Assembly: GCA_002224055.1 (NCBI GenBank)
Contig: AZLU01000042.1
Span: 62,001 to 126,000, forward strand
Direction of reading: 5' to 3'
DNA length: 64,000 nt
Source of the DNA: Pezizomycotina sp. ARF18
Lineage: Eukaryota > Ascomycota
Numbering within the stretch: the first letter of the stretch is position 1; every line of letters begins with the position of its first letter. Below are positions 1 through 12,272 of this stretch, in pieces. The translations under genes and the position numbers were made by a program. A model generated the notes under the pieces. The model had not been told where the DNA came from. It saw only the letters and a list, made by a program, of their open reading frames with translations, and ran no database searches.

Positions 1-3000
1 ACTAAACCGTAAAGCCGCTTCCGATAAACATCGTGATCAAAACCAAATGGTAAGTTTTGCGAAGGCGCGGGTAGAGCGAAGCATACAGCCAGCTCAGGAC
101 ATCATGTCTATACACCTCATACAACAAGGAGAAAGATAGCCGGAACGAGCGCATAACCTATTTGGCTTTCCCTCTGCCTCATCGTAGCTATCTCACGGAG
201 GCGAGGCAATGATAAAGGTAACGGCGAGAAGTTGGCCGGCTTATACACAATGCTCCTATAAATCGAGATCATTAAAACAATGAGATATCGTCGCCGCGAA
301 AATGATATCTAAAGAAGGCTTAAACAGCCGAATTTCTACAAATAGGTAAATTAGAAAGAATTCTACAGACCAGTTATCGGCATCCGCTACGTCGAGGAGC
401 GTTTTGTCAAAGAGAGCAGAAGAGATGACGACCTTTTATTTTTGCTTTGCAAGATAAGGTCCTTAATCGCGGAGGAAAAGATTTGACGACGTAGCCAAAA
501 TGACTATCTCGGGCGACTATACTATTAAGCTGATGAACTGCAAGAAGAAAAATGCTCCTCCAAAGCGTGCATAGCATATAAATTGTGGTATGTTAAGAGC
601 CCCAAACAGTAAGCTTAGTCTTTCATGCCGCCTCTCATACCATGGTAATATGTTCAGAGAGAAGGAGAGCTGATCTAGAGAGGATGCTAAACATTAGAAG
701 GTCGAGAAGTTAGGGGATGGCGATAGACAGGAAGTGGTATTACAACGTCGTTGGTGCCCTTAACATACGTAACAAAAGAGAAATTTTCTCTCACAAACAC
801 CTACCAGTCTCGCTCGACGTTCGTCATATCGTCGGCTTCGGTGAAAGCTCGAGAAGAAAGAATCAGCCAGTGATGATATAAATACCACTTATCACGGCCC
901 GAAATCATAGGATTTTTGCTTTACAGCGACGGCGGCCGACCTCGATACTTGGGAATTCATATACTCCGCCCGACAAACCGTGACGGAAAAATTGAGAAAC
1001 TTAGATAGAACCACCGCCACCAGTATTAATGGAAATTACTTGGACGGATTCTTTCCTTCCTTATTTATTTATAAGAAAACGGACCCAGGGCCCGGGGAAG
1101 CCGCGGAAATATTTTTTAAGAATACCCAGAAATTTCAGTACAATGAATACAACGGTCTGCAAAGCTGAAGTTCAAACACAAGAGACCGAAACTTACGGTA
1201 TAATGAAAGATTAGGGAGGCTAAATGAAAAATTTGATATATATAGTAATAGTGGAAGTCATCAATAACGTTTGTCGTCATCTACTTCTGTTAGTAAAGTG
1301 ACCATCAAAGATGTTCTCATAAAATCTTTCGAAACCACCACCTTAACTGTATTATCGAAAACTTCGATGCCGCGTTTAGCACCATCAAAAATGTGCATCA
1401 TTCTCGAGTTCTTCGCTAGCTGGATATAGAGTCCATTGAAGTTCTTGACCGCCTAGACGATGCATGTTGAATAATTTAACCAAGGAAATTCCGCCCCTTC
1501 GTGATATTGCATGAAAAAGTTTCGTATCGACCAGAGCAAGAGCAGACAACAACCCACGGAAGAGGCATCAAGCAAGATACCAATAGCAGCTCTCCACATA
1601 ATACTAGTTAAGACTAGGAGCATTCAACTTCAAGAAATCGGATACGCTATCACTATGAAAAATGGCGAAATTCCCATATTAAAGGAGAAACAGAATGCCA
1701 ACAAGCTCACGACCAAGGCTGGACAAGGCCTCAACTCTCCACCAAGGGAGTCCAAGGTTTCCATACACCTCACAACCCACAAATCCGAGTAAAAAAGCAA
1801 CCCGAAGCGGCTTCATAGCAACGAAACATTCCAACCTAATGACAAAAGAAGTCTGCTATAGATGTATATAAGATTTAATTATCCCAGTCGTAGTCCTTCA
1901 ATACGCATTCTGGCTAGGTGAACTAGCCCAGTAAACACTTCTTTCGACTTAAACTTGGTTGGAATAGCCTGCCTGTATAAGTGGAAATTTCACATCTTTC
2001 CACGCCTACCGCAAACTCATAGCTGTTTACTTACCGGTGTTATGTACGGCTTCAAACATAAACAGCGGAGAGAAAACCCTTTACAAGCCGGGTTTAGTGA
2101 TATCTATCCAGAAAGTTGTTCAAGGAACGATATAACACGAGCTATCCGACCGCGCCATAATTGGGGAGTAGACGAAACAGCAGATTAAGCAAATAACATA
2201 GGCCTGGAGTGTAACAAATATGAATCATACAAAACCCTGTTCCCTCTAGCAGCAGCCTACGGTTTCTGGAGAGCCTTGGGCACCGATCCATAGGAAAGGA
2301 AAGGACTTATTATCGAGTCCAGGAACTGTATTCTGCAAGAAGATCATCAAGTCGAACCATATCGCCTGCAGGAACCGTACTATGTATATGCAGAGCACTA
2401 GCAGTAAGCGTCGTCACCAGAAGTCTACATAGCTCAACTCGCCACCTTTCTTTCTTTCGTCCAAGGCCTCTTCGGACTCGACGATAACACTTCCCCACCA
2501 AAATCTAGACCAAAACAGAAAATAGTGCCGTTGATAATGTCCCAATATAAAAAAGACGAATTTTTGAAGGAGATTGGCGACGCGGATAGCATTAAACAGA
2601 AACGGGAACGACGGCGGACCTAAACAGGGTGATTGGTACCTTTACTTCGAAAAAGGTTCCGGAGACCAGTCGCGCCATGTGAAGTAATAAACATCAACCG
2701 TCAATAGAATGTAGGAACCGACGTCACATACACGATTTTTCTCTGGTTGGGGCTACGAAAACGTTGGTGACATCGAGCCCCCAGCAAGTACTCGACCCAT
2801 CATAAATCCCTACGAACGAAAACAGGAGAGATCGAAAAACTAGATAGAAAAAGACGCTTTCCTAACTCGCTGCCGGGAGCGAATAAATGAAAAGAGGCAC
2901 TCTTTGAAAAGGGATAAAGGCGGCCGTCTACCGGTCGCTCTGTATAAAAGTTGCCAAACGATAAACCGTGAGAAAAAAAAAGTCGTTCAAGCACGAACAT

Positions 3001-4422
3001 CGACGCAGTTATGGACCATACTACTGACGAAAATAATCAGTTTTTCGAACGCGAACGAAACCCCATATGCTATTTTCTAAAAGGAATTCGCATTCTGAAC
3101 ATATATTCAAAAAGTATCGGAAGGAATGAATGGAGGCGAGCTAGATGACAAGAGAAAATACAAAAAGAATAATCAGTTTCCAAGGCTGATGGCCTTCCAT
3201 AGACTATCTTCCAAAAGGGTTCATCCTATATATGGGTTCTAAAAGTATCGAAGGGAAGAAATAGAGGTAGAGTAAAGTGCAAAAAAAAAAAAAAAAAAAG
3301 AGAGAGAGAGAGAGGGGCACACGCTGGGAATATAAGAGTTTTCAGTACAATGAAATGCAAGATGAAGATCTTCGGAGGTTCTGGTTAGGAGACTGGATGA
3401 AGATATGAAAGTATTCGTGTACAAATAATTCTTTTGAAAAAGCCTATGTACCGGGTGCTCAAAGTTTGTACATGTGCGTTGTGTTCAAACGTTGTCGAGG
3501 TTCGCGGAAAGCAGACGCTTAGCAAAACCACAAATTAGTATCGCATTACGTTAACGATTTGATATTGTGAAACTAAAGTGTATGAGCAAAAAGTTCACGC
3601 GCAAGCAACCTGAATAATATTCATTTTTTGTTAATGTAGTAGTCTCGTTACAATCTGAAATATGCTCTCACGAAAGGTACGAAAATGCAAGAAAAACGCA
3701 TAGAATAGTTACTACTATAGCCACGGCATAGGTTTTGTTTCTTCGTGTGAGACTACGAAAATGTAGAAAAAAGTGGTAATGACATGTTTTACCCCCCTTT
3801 CTCTCCAATGCATAGACGTTTAGGAAAGAGCAGAATAAATATTTGCCATGGTTACTAACCTACATGTCCAATACGCTTCGTTGCATCTCAGAATCCTCAT
3901 ACTTGAGGATTGGGTGCTATTAGTAAATTCAAGCCTTATCTTCGTCTAAGTGAGATATACCTAGAATTTAACTCCTATTTAGACTAGACTAGCTACGTCC
4001 AAGTACACTTAGCACTTACTGCTGACTGAAGGGAAGCAAGTCCCTACTCCGAAGGACAGGCCTAGGATACATCAAGGAAGAAAAGACGGTCCCGAGCTCT
4101 TGACAAGCTCTGCTGGAAAGAGTGTGCGTGCATCTACTACCGCTTTCAGACTGAGCTGCACGGCCTATGGTCGACGCTTCGTTTCACTTCGCAAAGGACA
4201 CACTTTCCAAAGTTTCATCCAAAAAAAGCTTCTCCCAACAACACAAAAACAAGCTTCCAACATCTTCATCTATAAAACCAAAATCACGAATTGAAGTGCT
4301 TGAGAAGGCATTGAGCTCAGGAAGCTTTCGACCACTAACACCCGATTTCAACGCCACCACTATAACAAAAGAAGGCGCGTTCGACCCGAAATTGCTTCCA
4401 TTGGAGAGCTCCGTTTTCGACC
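1..4422. other. Gene-poor stretch, no supported gene
   Basis: I read all frames and found only short open frames without a recognisable family, the longest about 93 codons at 1511-1792. A run of 19 A followed by an (AG)n microsatellite lies at 3281-3315. I saw no tRNA, no terminal repeats and no splice-linked coding exons. It could hold badly decayed repeats, but nothing here lets me name a family. Confidence 0.5.
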
Positions 4423-6218
4423 ATGCACGGACAGGCTAGCCGACTGGTTCTCCTGAGCCTGCTGCCTCTCTCGCTGGCGAAGTCGCCGGACCTGCTACGC
4501 GGCGTCGACCCGAAGTGTAACTAAAAACGCCCTCAATCAGGATCCCTCATCTACACTATCTTCAATGTACCTTCTTGCTAACATCTCTTTTTCACGATAA
4601 AAATAGTCGCTGACCTCTACACTCCGACCCCGACAACCTCTTCCCCTGCCACTCCGACCTTCCATAAAAATCCCCTTCGCCTCCGTAAACGACGACTACT
4701 GCGACTGCCCCGACGGCTCCGACGAGCCCGGAACCTCAGCCTGCGCCTCCTTACCTCAACACCTCCTAAAGCTACCGGGCTTCTACTGCCAATAAAAACC
4801 ACATCGGTCAATACATCCCTTCTCCCGCGTAAACGACGGCGTCTGCGACTACGACGAATGCTGCGACGGCTCAGACGAGTATAACGGCGTCGGCGGAATA
4901 AAATGCGAAAACAAATGTAAAGAAATCGGCGCAGCTTACAAAAAGGAAGCGAAGGAAAAGAAAGAAAAGCTAGCCAAAGGGCTAAAACGGAACGCAGAGC
5001 TAGTAGCGCAAGCGGCATTGCTGCGGAAGGGCGTGGAGGATGAGATCGCGGCGTTGGAAGGGGAGGTTTTAGCTAAAGAAGCGGATTTGAAGATTAAGCA
5101 GGCGGAATTTGAACGGGTGGAATTGGAAGAGAAGGGGAGGGTACTTAAAGGCGCGAGGGGAAAACTTAAGAGCCTCGTTGAGCTCGCGAGGGACCGGACG
5201 GGTGAGCTCATCGGTATTGCGGACCGGTTGGATCAGAAGAATAGGCAGCTGGAGGGCACGATAGAGCGGCTCGAAGGATACTGAAGGACCTCAAAGAGAC
5301 GTACGATCCGAACTACAACGACGCGGGAGTAAAAGCCGCCGTGCATGCGTACGAAGATTACATGGGCGAGAAGCAATCCGCTACGCAGGAAGAGGAAATA
5401 CCCGTCAGCGATATCACGCCGAAACGATCGACTGGAACGAGTGGGAAGCCGACGACCAATCTGAAGAGCAACAGGTCGTCGAAGAAAGTAAGTCCACCCT
5501 TACACCGCTTGATTTATATTATCTATATTTCCTATTTCTTTCCCTAATTTTTTTTTTTATTTTTTTTTTGCGTAATAAAGTATACCAAATTGAACGCTAC
5601 CTCCCAGAATCCGTCTCCTCCTGGCTCCACGGCTGCATCTCCTCCGTCCGGCAGCTCCTCGTCGACTACAGCATCCTCACCGAACCCTCCACCTCATCCT
5701 CATCCTCCCCACCATCCTCAAAAGCGCTCACAAAAGCCGCGATGCCGCGACGCCGTCGAAAACTCCCTAAATACAGCCCGCAACAAACTCAACGACCTCC
5801 GCAACGACCTTACATCCTCCTACGGCCCCACGACGTCTTCCGCGCCTTAAAAAAGAAAACCGTCGAGGTCGTAAGCGGGGAGTACACGTACCAGCATAAA
5901 ATTTTAGAAAACTGCTACCAGGTACCATCCAGCGGCGCGAAGACGCACCTTGGTAATTTCAAGAGCGTGGAGGAGAATGTTTGGGATGAAGATAGTGATA
6001 GCCATGTTACGCTCATACGGTATGAAGACGGTGCGAGGTGCTGGAACGGACCCGCGAGGAGCGCGCTGGTGTATGTTAGGTGCGAGCCTGAGGATGTGCT
6101 GTTTAGTGTTTTGGAGGCGGAGAAGTGCGTGTACAGGATAGACGCGGGTAGTCCGGCGGTGTGCGGATGGAACCAGGAGACAGGGCAGAAGAAAGCGGAT
6201 GGGAGGGATGAGTTATAA
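4423..6218 (+). CDS. gtb1: Glucosidase II beta subunit (ER glycoprotein quality control)
   Basis: Non-catalytic partner of glucosidase II, which trims glucose from N-glycans in the ER lumen. The start at 4423 gives a hydrophobic signal peptide ([13 protein letters not shown]), then RGVDPK and, across a 90-bp intron (4517-4606, branch site TGCTAAC), FADLYTPTP. Two LDL-receptor-A-like repeats follow (CDCPDGSDE near 4700, [12 protein letters not shown] near 4850), then a charged coiled coil (about 4920-5290), a second intron 5488-5580, the segment [11 protein letters not shown], and a C-terminal mannose-6-phosphate receptor homology domain with GEYTY (near 5880) and CVYRID (near 6130). The protein ends in RDEL, an ER-retrieval signal. 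The order matches the family throughout. At least eight single-base frameshifts interrupt it, for example IPFSRVN near 4813 (one C missing) and YGPDDVF near 5830 (one G missing). I read these as sequence errors. Convergent with the next gene. Confidence 0.93.
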
Positions 6219-6514
6219 TTGAAGAGTTTGTTTTATTGAAAGCAGAAGGTAAAGGAATGAGGGCTGGGGTTTTTGTTGCTAAGAATAGTGAAATTTCGTG
6301 ATATCATTTCTTTTTCATACATATGTAATACTCATACGTTGTTTTTTCGCTCCTGTATGTTGACTATATACTCCATGATGGATAACTATAAAAAGCGCTT
6401 TTAGATATATACTACTCAAGACCATTTTTTTTTGTGTTCGCTAATGCTTCAACATCATACTGCTCGGTAATATTCTGATATTCCTGTAAGATGCATATGT
6501 ATGTATCCCCTCCT

Positions 6515-7884
6515 CTACCTGCACTTGATATCCTTCCCGGCTTCCTTCCACGGATAATCGCCCTTCTCCTCGCCGGTGTACCAGCCTCCCTCCGTAAGTT
6601 CCGTCTCCACGCTCTTCCAGTACTCGCCTTTGCCTTCGCCGGGTGACTTCTTATCCAGATCTCCCAGCCTCGCTTCGATGTGATCAGGCGTAACCTATCG
6701 AAAGAAAAAACAACCACTATTAGCATATACATCCTAAGAAATTGTCTCGTACCCAGCCTCAGTAATTAATTTTGGCCCTGCGGGAAAATAACTAGTAAAG
6801 AGTCTGGGTCCGAGACAACCCAAGAAACCCGAATGCCATGAAAAGAAAGAGTAGACACATACCCGCAAAAACACCGTACAGTCTCTAACCGTCATCGCCG
6901 TCAAAAACTGCGGGCTCCCAACATCCGCCTTCAGCGGCCCTTCCTTATCCAACTTCCCCTGTAAATCCTTCAGCACTCCCAGAATCTCCTTCCCCTTCTC
7001 ACTAAGTAAATAATCACCAACCCTACCGACAAGTTTCTCCAGATCGGCACCGTGCACGTCCTTCATTATCCCTTACAACCGCGCACAATCCACCCCGCCG
7101 CCCTACGTACCCTCTTCTCATCACTCGATACGAGGTCTAGCGGACAAACACCCTCCCAAACACCGCTCTTTTCATACTTCGACAACCGTAACGCGCAGGT
7201 TCTACACCTACTCCACCCTTCCGGCGCGCTGGGGATTGAACGAGCCACTTCGGTTTAAACTCGATGAGTAATTCTCCTTTAAGTTTCTCGGGGTCATGTC
7301 CGTAACCAAAAACCCGATATCCTCGAATTGCACATCTTGATCTGCGGCAGTCTCGTCGCCGGCGAGGTATAAACCCCTCCGCTTCTCCGGTCTCGAATTG
7401 CCCGCTTCGAGGCGACGGAGAGCGGCGTTTGCAGTGGGTATTAAATTCGGCGGTAGTTTAACGGGCGTTTGCTTCAGCGGTAACCAATCCGGGAATAACG
7501 GAGACGGTCTCGAGAGGTACTGGTGCGCTTGGATGTTCGGTTGCGCGGACGGTAAAGCTTTTCGGAGGCGGAGGAGGACGTTGTCGTACAGCGGATCCGA
7601 GTCGGGGTCGTAGTCGTCCTCATCATCACGGGGAACTTCGAGCTCAGTTGGTGGTGGAGTATCGGAGGATGCATTTGGTGGGTCAATGGATGTTGGGAGT
7701 GGGTGCGGGAACGCGGGAGGAAGGAGATGCGGTAGACGACGTTGGCGGCGCCTTCGGCGAGGTAGGAGAGCTGGACGTCGCCGGGGAGCGTCGGGATGGA
7801 GTCCATGGAGAAAGAAGGGAGGGGAAATTCGGGGTGCGGAATCTGGTCACGTTGCTGTTCTTCTTGCTGCTGTTGGTCGGACAT
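6515..7884 (-). CDS. ipk1: Inositol-pentakisphosphate 2-kinase
   Basis: Phosphorylates inositol pentakisphosphate at the 2-position to make phytate (InsP6), which supports mRNA export. The chosen start (7884) gives a Gln-rich N terminus, then LSYLAEGAANVVYRI, the family's N-terminal nucleotide-binding segment. Further along are a KPKWL-like segment near 7260, CRTCALR, CPLDLVSSD near 7150, then FLTAMTVRDCTVFLR, and after a 168-bp intron (6695-6862, GTATGT donor, TAG acceptor) VTPDHIEARLGDLD, with EYWKSVE and GGWYTGEE before the TAG stop. These are the characteristic Ipk1 blocks in the right order. Several one-base frameshifts lie between 7250 and 7700. A longer upstream frame exists in phase with the start but is low-complexity. 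The gene is convergent with gtb1, whose stop lies 297 bp away. Confidence 0.88.
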
Positions 7885-8779
7885 TGTTTGCTTTTTTTGA
7901 ATTTGTTTTTGTCTAAAGGGAGTAGTGGTGCTTTGTAGTGGGGAATTTAGTAGCTTTGGTAGCTCTGTTGAGCTTGAAGTATAGCTTGGATGGAGATAGT
8001 TCGAGCTCTGTTTGTACGAATTGAGATTTGTTGTAGTTTGTTTCTTTGGATTGGAGCTTCCTGGTGTAATTGAGAAGGAGGGACTTGGGGGTTCAAGGGT
8101 CAATTTAAATGTGAAGGTGGATTAGAGAGAAAGCGGGGAAGGATTAAGAAGAGGAAAAGGAAAAAAAAAAAAAAAAAAAAAAAATTTGCGGCGCAATGTA
8201 ATAATAGTGTTAGTGTTGTCGTTAATGTTGCAATCGCTGGCACGAAAAAAAAAAGGACGCGTTCGGAAATGTTTCTAAGAGGACTCTGGACCTATCCAAC
8301 AGCCGAATGTCAATGACCAAGAAAGTACATCACGATTCGAGTTGCAATTGCTAAGTATAGACCTATATGAAAGGCTATAATTTTTATTTATAGCATAGTT
8401 TGTTCGTCTATCTATACACGGCTAAAGATGCAAAGAAGAAATGTAAATTTCATGTGCAAAAGGAGATGAGCGTATTTTTAGAGGTAACAATATTTGCGAG
8501 ATAAGTTATGAGAGAGCCGGTGATATATGAGTATGAGGTATATAGGAAAAATGGTAATGCAATTTTTACAAAGTATGAGGGAAGACAAACGAAAAGCAAA
8601 TGAGAAAATTAACATATTAAATGAAGGCTAGGGGAAAAATGGCCGAGGAAAGTTTATATAAAACGCCGCCTAACACCATGGAATACACCCAAAAAAGATG
8701 ATAGGTATAATAGCAAAAGGTTATACGCTTCTAAAATAAAAACCATAATGATGATTGAATTTGTTTACCGGTAGAGGAT
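7885..8779. other. Intergenic, 5' flank of ipk1 and 3' flank of next gene
   Basis: No gene seen. Contains a 24-base A run at about 8161-8184, AT-rich sequence and scattered stops in all frames. The part next to 7884 should hold the ipk1 promoter on the minus strand. Confidence 0.5.
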
Positions 8780-10398
8780 TCACCGTGGCGGGTCCTGCTT
8801 CGTCTTTCCGTTCCTTAGGTCGATCCTGTGCTTCGCTTCCTCGAGGAAAGTCTTCACGAGCTTCTTGTTTTCAACGATGATGTTACTCCTCAGCAGCTTG
8901 ACATTGTTCTTCTTCTCCGTTATCGCTTTAGGACCGAGCTCGAGCACCCGCAGCCACGTGTCGACTTCCTCTTCTCCGTCCTTCTGAATCCAAGCGGTGT
9001 CTTCGTTCAGGTAGGAGTACCTCTCCACGAGCTCCTTCGTGCAGATCAGCGGGACACCGGAGATGACGGCCGTGGCGACGGTAGATGAAGCTCGGTCTTC
9101 AAGGTACTTGTGGTGTGCGAACGCGGGGAACATGGCCATGGACTTTGCGAGGAGGGAAAAGTACTGCGGGAATTCGTAGCCGGAGTGCGCCTGCAGGAGG
9201 TCGACGATGGAGGCGTCGATGGTAGGTAAAGGGCCGAAACCCGCGATGCGGAGGACGGAGTTGTGCTTCCGCAGCTCGGCGGCCTTGGGAAGCATGTGGC
9301 GGAAGATCTTCTGGTAGTCTCGCCTGTAGTTTCGTATTTGCCCTGGAAATAGAAATTATAAGTTAGTAAACTTTGATTCATACTTTTAAAAATATATCTT
9401 TAAAGACGTTTAGGTGCGGCTTCTTACCGGTATCGCAGTAAAAGGCCCGGGAAATTAGCGTTCAGGATCTTCCAATCCCACAGCTCCGGATCCTCAAACA
9501 CGGGAGCGAACGACGGCAGCATCCGGAGCCCCGGCACGTTCACGGCGCGCTTATCCTCCAGTATGGTCGTCATGTTCCATTCCTTCTCGACCCTTTCGGA
9601 AACGTAATCGCGCACGTGCGGACTAAGCACCATCGCGGATACTTTCCCCTTTTCGATCCACGGTTGCAGCATCTTCCTCCTCCTCGAGTCGGTATTCTTC
9701 CACTCCTCGGACTCGTGCAACAGGCACAGTATTTCCTTGGGCGCGCCGGCCTCGTCGGGTCCGGACCAGAACTCGATGTCCTCGAAATCGCGGGAGCACG
9801 ACGTCATGACCATCACGTCGGCAACCCAGCCCATCTGCTTAATCTGCTTCGGGTCGCGGATCACCAGCTGTGCCCTCTCGTTCGATTCTTTACCGCCCGG
9901 AAGCCACGACTGCTTCTTCGGCAGCTTCGGCATCTGGCGGTGCAGCAGCGGCCGCACGCCCAGCCTCGTAGACCCTTCCTCCGTCACGAAAAGCTCGAGC
10001 TTCGTAACGCCCGGCTGGTGCGAAAGCACGTGCAGAAGCGGCAGCACAACTTCAAAGTGGTACCTCGGCGAATTCAATAAAGCGACCTTCAACCCTTCCC
10101 CTTTCTTTTCTTTCTCCTTGTCGAATAAACCCGAAGTGTAGGGAAACGCCCGTTGGTTTTTAAGCCGCCTAGTATAGCGATATCCGACAGCGACGATGCT
10201 CGGAGTGGTGAAGATGAGGATGTCGGTGTTGTGATCGCAGCTGTACGAGTAGCAGCCAGACGAACAGGACGGCGATTATTATCCTGCTCTTCCGCCATAT
10301 TACCCTGGGTATCTGCAGCATTCTCCTGCCGGAGGGGATGGCGTCCTCGACCGTGGCTCTCCTCCTTTGAATGAGTGTTGGGGGAGAGCACCCTTCAT
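8780..10398 (-). CDS. Type II membrane protein, glycosyltransferase-like (GT-B type suspected)
   Basis: The N terminus is short and basic and is followed by one hydrophobic helix (RIIIAVLFVWLLLVQL, about 10240-10285), then a basic linker (KEKKGKGL), the layout of a type II Golgi or ER enzyme. The lumenal part starts KVALLNSPRYHFEVV, a Rossmann-like first strand, and later has IRNYRRDYQKIFR, a hydrophobic core FPAFAHHKYLEDRAS and a helix-strand ATAVISGVPLI near the C terminus, resembling donor-side segments of GT-B enzymes. An 85-bp intron spans 9343-9427. The first methionine could be 10398 (MKGALPQ) or 10321 (MLQIPRV); a frameshift near 10320 leaves this open. I do not recognise the exact family or substrate. 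Coding is well supported by long, low-stop, GC-richer sequence and clean splice sites; the enzymatic call is inference. Confidence 0.65.
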
Positions 10399-12272
10399 CT
10401 GTGAAGAAAATAAAACGATAGCGATGGAATGTTGTGATGGTAAGGTTGAGGGGAGTCGGAAGGCGTAAAAAGAGAGATAGATAAAAAAGGAGCTCGCCAA
10501 GCGACTAGCTGTCCAGATGTATTACTGGTAAAATTAATAATGTAGTAGTATAGAGATAGGAGACTACAAGCTAAAGAAGGAATGCAAACTGAAATGGTAA
10601 CGCTGTCAGCTCATCATGATCGTGATATTATTATGGAGTTAAAAAAAAAAAAAAAAGAAGATATTAAAGATAGATGAAAAGGAAAAGAAAAAGAATCAAT
10701 CTCTTCGGCTCTGAGGGGTTGGAATTTCTATAATAAAAATAATAAAGAGCGAAAGAATTTTCCAAGACACACCCAAGGCGAAATTTAAAAATAAAACATT
10801 TTTCCAAAAGGCAAAAGGAGAAAAAGGGGAAGTGAACCAACCGGAATGCACGGCACTCTGCCACTCTCACACAGCAAAATTGACAGGAAGGATAAGGGTT
10901 CCCACTACCCAGTCTTGCCAGTGCGGCAGTGCCCACTAATAAAGAGGGCCGCGCGTTAACCTGTCTCTCTTTGCCCTGTTCCGATAAGTCTGTTGGCCCT
11001 TTAATATGTAGCCAAGAATAGACCCTCTCTTGCTATTGTCAGGCAAAAAAGAAAACTTGTGCCAAACTGCGAAAAGAAAAAGAAACTGAGCCGGGGAGAA
11101 GGATAAGGACAAGCCTTTTTTCCTCGATGTTCGACTCCAGAGTCTAGGGCATAAGCGAAGGGAAGGGGGAAAGAGCTTTGTCTTAAAAAAAAAAAAAAAA
11201 AAGGTGAGGGGAACGAGCGAAATACGAAAAGGACTGAAGGAGCGAATGCTGAAAGAAAGAAAACGGTTAGAAGAGAGTGAATGACGATGCTTTCTCTTGC
11301 TCATATAGCGGGGCTCGGGAGCGTATTTAAAGCGTCTCTTTAAGAAAATCAAGTGAAACGAATCAATCGTTCAACCCTTGAGAAATACTACTTAGCAGTT
11401 AGTTAGAAAAGGGAAATGCATCTGCCCGCCCAGCTAAAATGCAAAGTAAATTGCTACTGTCCTCTCCGGCGTCACGCGGGGTTTTATAGTCTCTACCCTA
11501 TCGACACCCGTTATTTTCTTTTTAAACGCTTTTACAACAAATTTGCAATATAGGGCAGGTAAAATGTCATTTAAAGCATCCGATACGCCGATATCTTCCC
11601 CTACCTTTGCTAGCTACCCTTCTGTCTAGCCTTCTCGAAGCTGGGTGGACCAGAGTCGATCTCTCAGGGCATTTCGTCCTTCTCGGATCGAATTTCTGGA
11701 TTTTGTTTATATAGGAAAATCGAAACTACTTACATGTTGAGAAAATGATCGGAGTCGTTCGGGGGCTGGAAAGGAACTCCTGCTCCGTAGAGCACCAAAA
11801 ATCCTTGGGTTTTGAGAATTTCTCATAGGATCCCGAGGAAGGAGTGTTAAAATGCAAGGGGCGGGCCAGGGAAAAATATCTGATACACAAGCTAGAAATT
11901 TAGTGGATCGCTTTTCATTAGTTTCGCTGCCCTTTCCTGCCCAATTAACCCACTGGACGGAACAACGACGCTATTCCCTTAAACCAATTACGGTATAGTA
12001 CGCGAGATACCCACAGATTCACGCAAAAACCCAATCTTAAGGAAGTTGGGAAGGAAGAGAAACTTCACAAATGGGTAACTGTCAAGGCTCAAAAACTGTG
12101 TACCTGATACACAAATGTCAACGGTACCTTTTCGCAAATCTCGATGACGAAATAAAGTGGATTTTCAGTGTTCAAAAACTACCTCAATTAGATACAAATC
12201 CAGTTGATCATAACTACCAGGTTGTTATCAACGGCACAAGAAATCAAACCCAAGCTCACGACAACTATCTGT
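10399..12272. other. Intergenic region, no gene seen
   Basis: About 1.9 kb without supported coding sequence. Minus-strand frames at 10664-10936 and 10936-11352 are rich in Phe/Leu/Ser from A/T runs and resemble no family. A-runs occur near 10640 and 11186-11202. The side near 10400 should carry the promoter of the membrane protein; the side near 12270 is downstream of the xylulokinase gene. Confidence 0.5.

Noticed and set aside
1511-1792. 93-codon plus-strand frame as a gene or element fragment
   Set aside because: Composition is plausible, but no family motif, splice site or neighbouring homologous segment supports it.
4423-6218. Programmed ribosomal frameshifting as the reason for broken frames
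   Set aside because: There are too many sites, no common slippery sequence, and the same pattern appears in unrelated genes.
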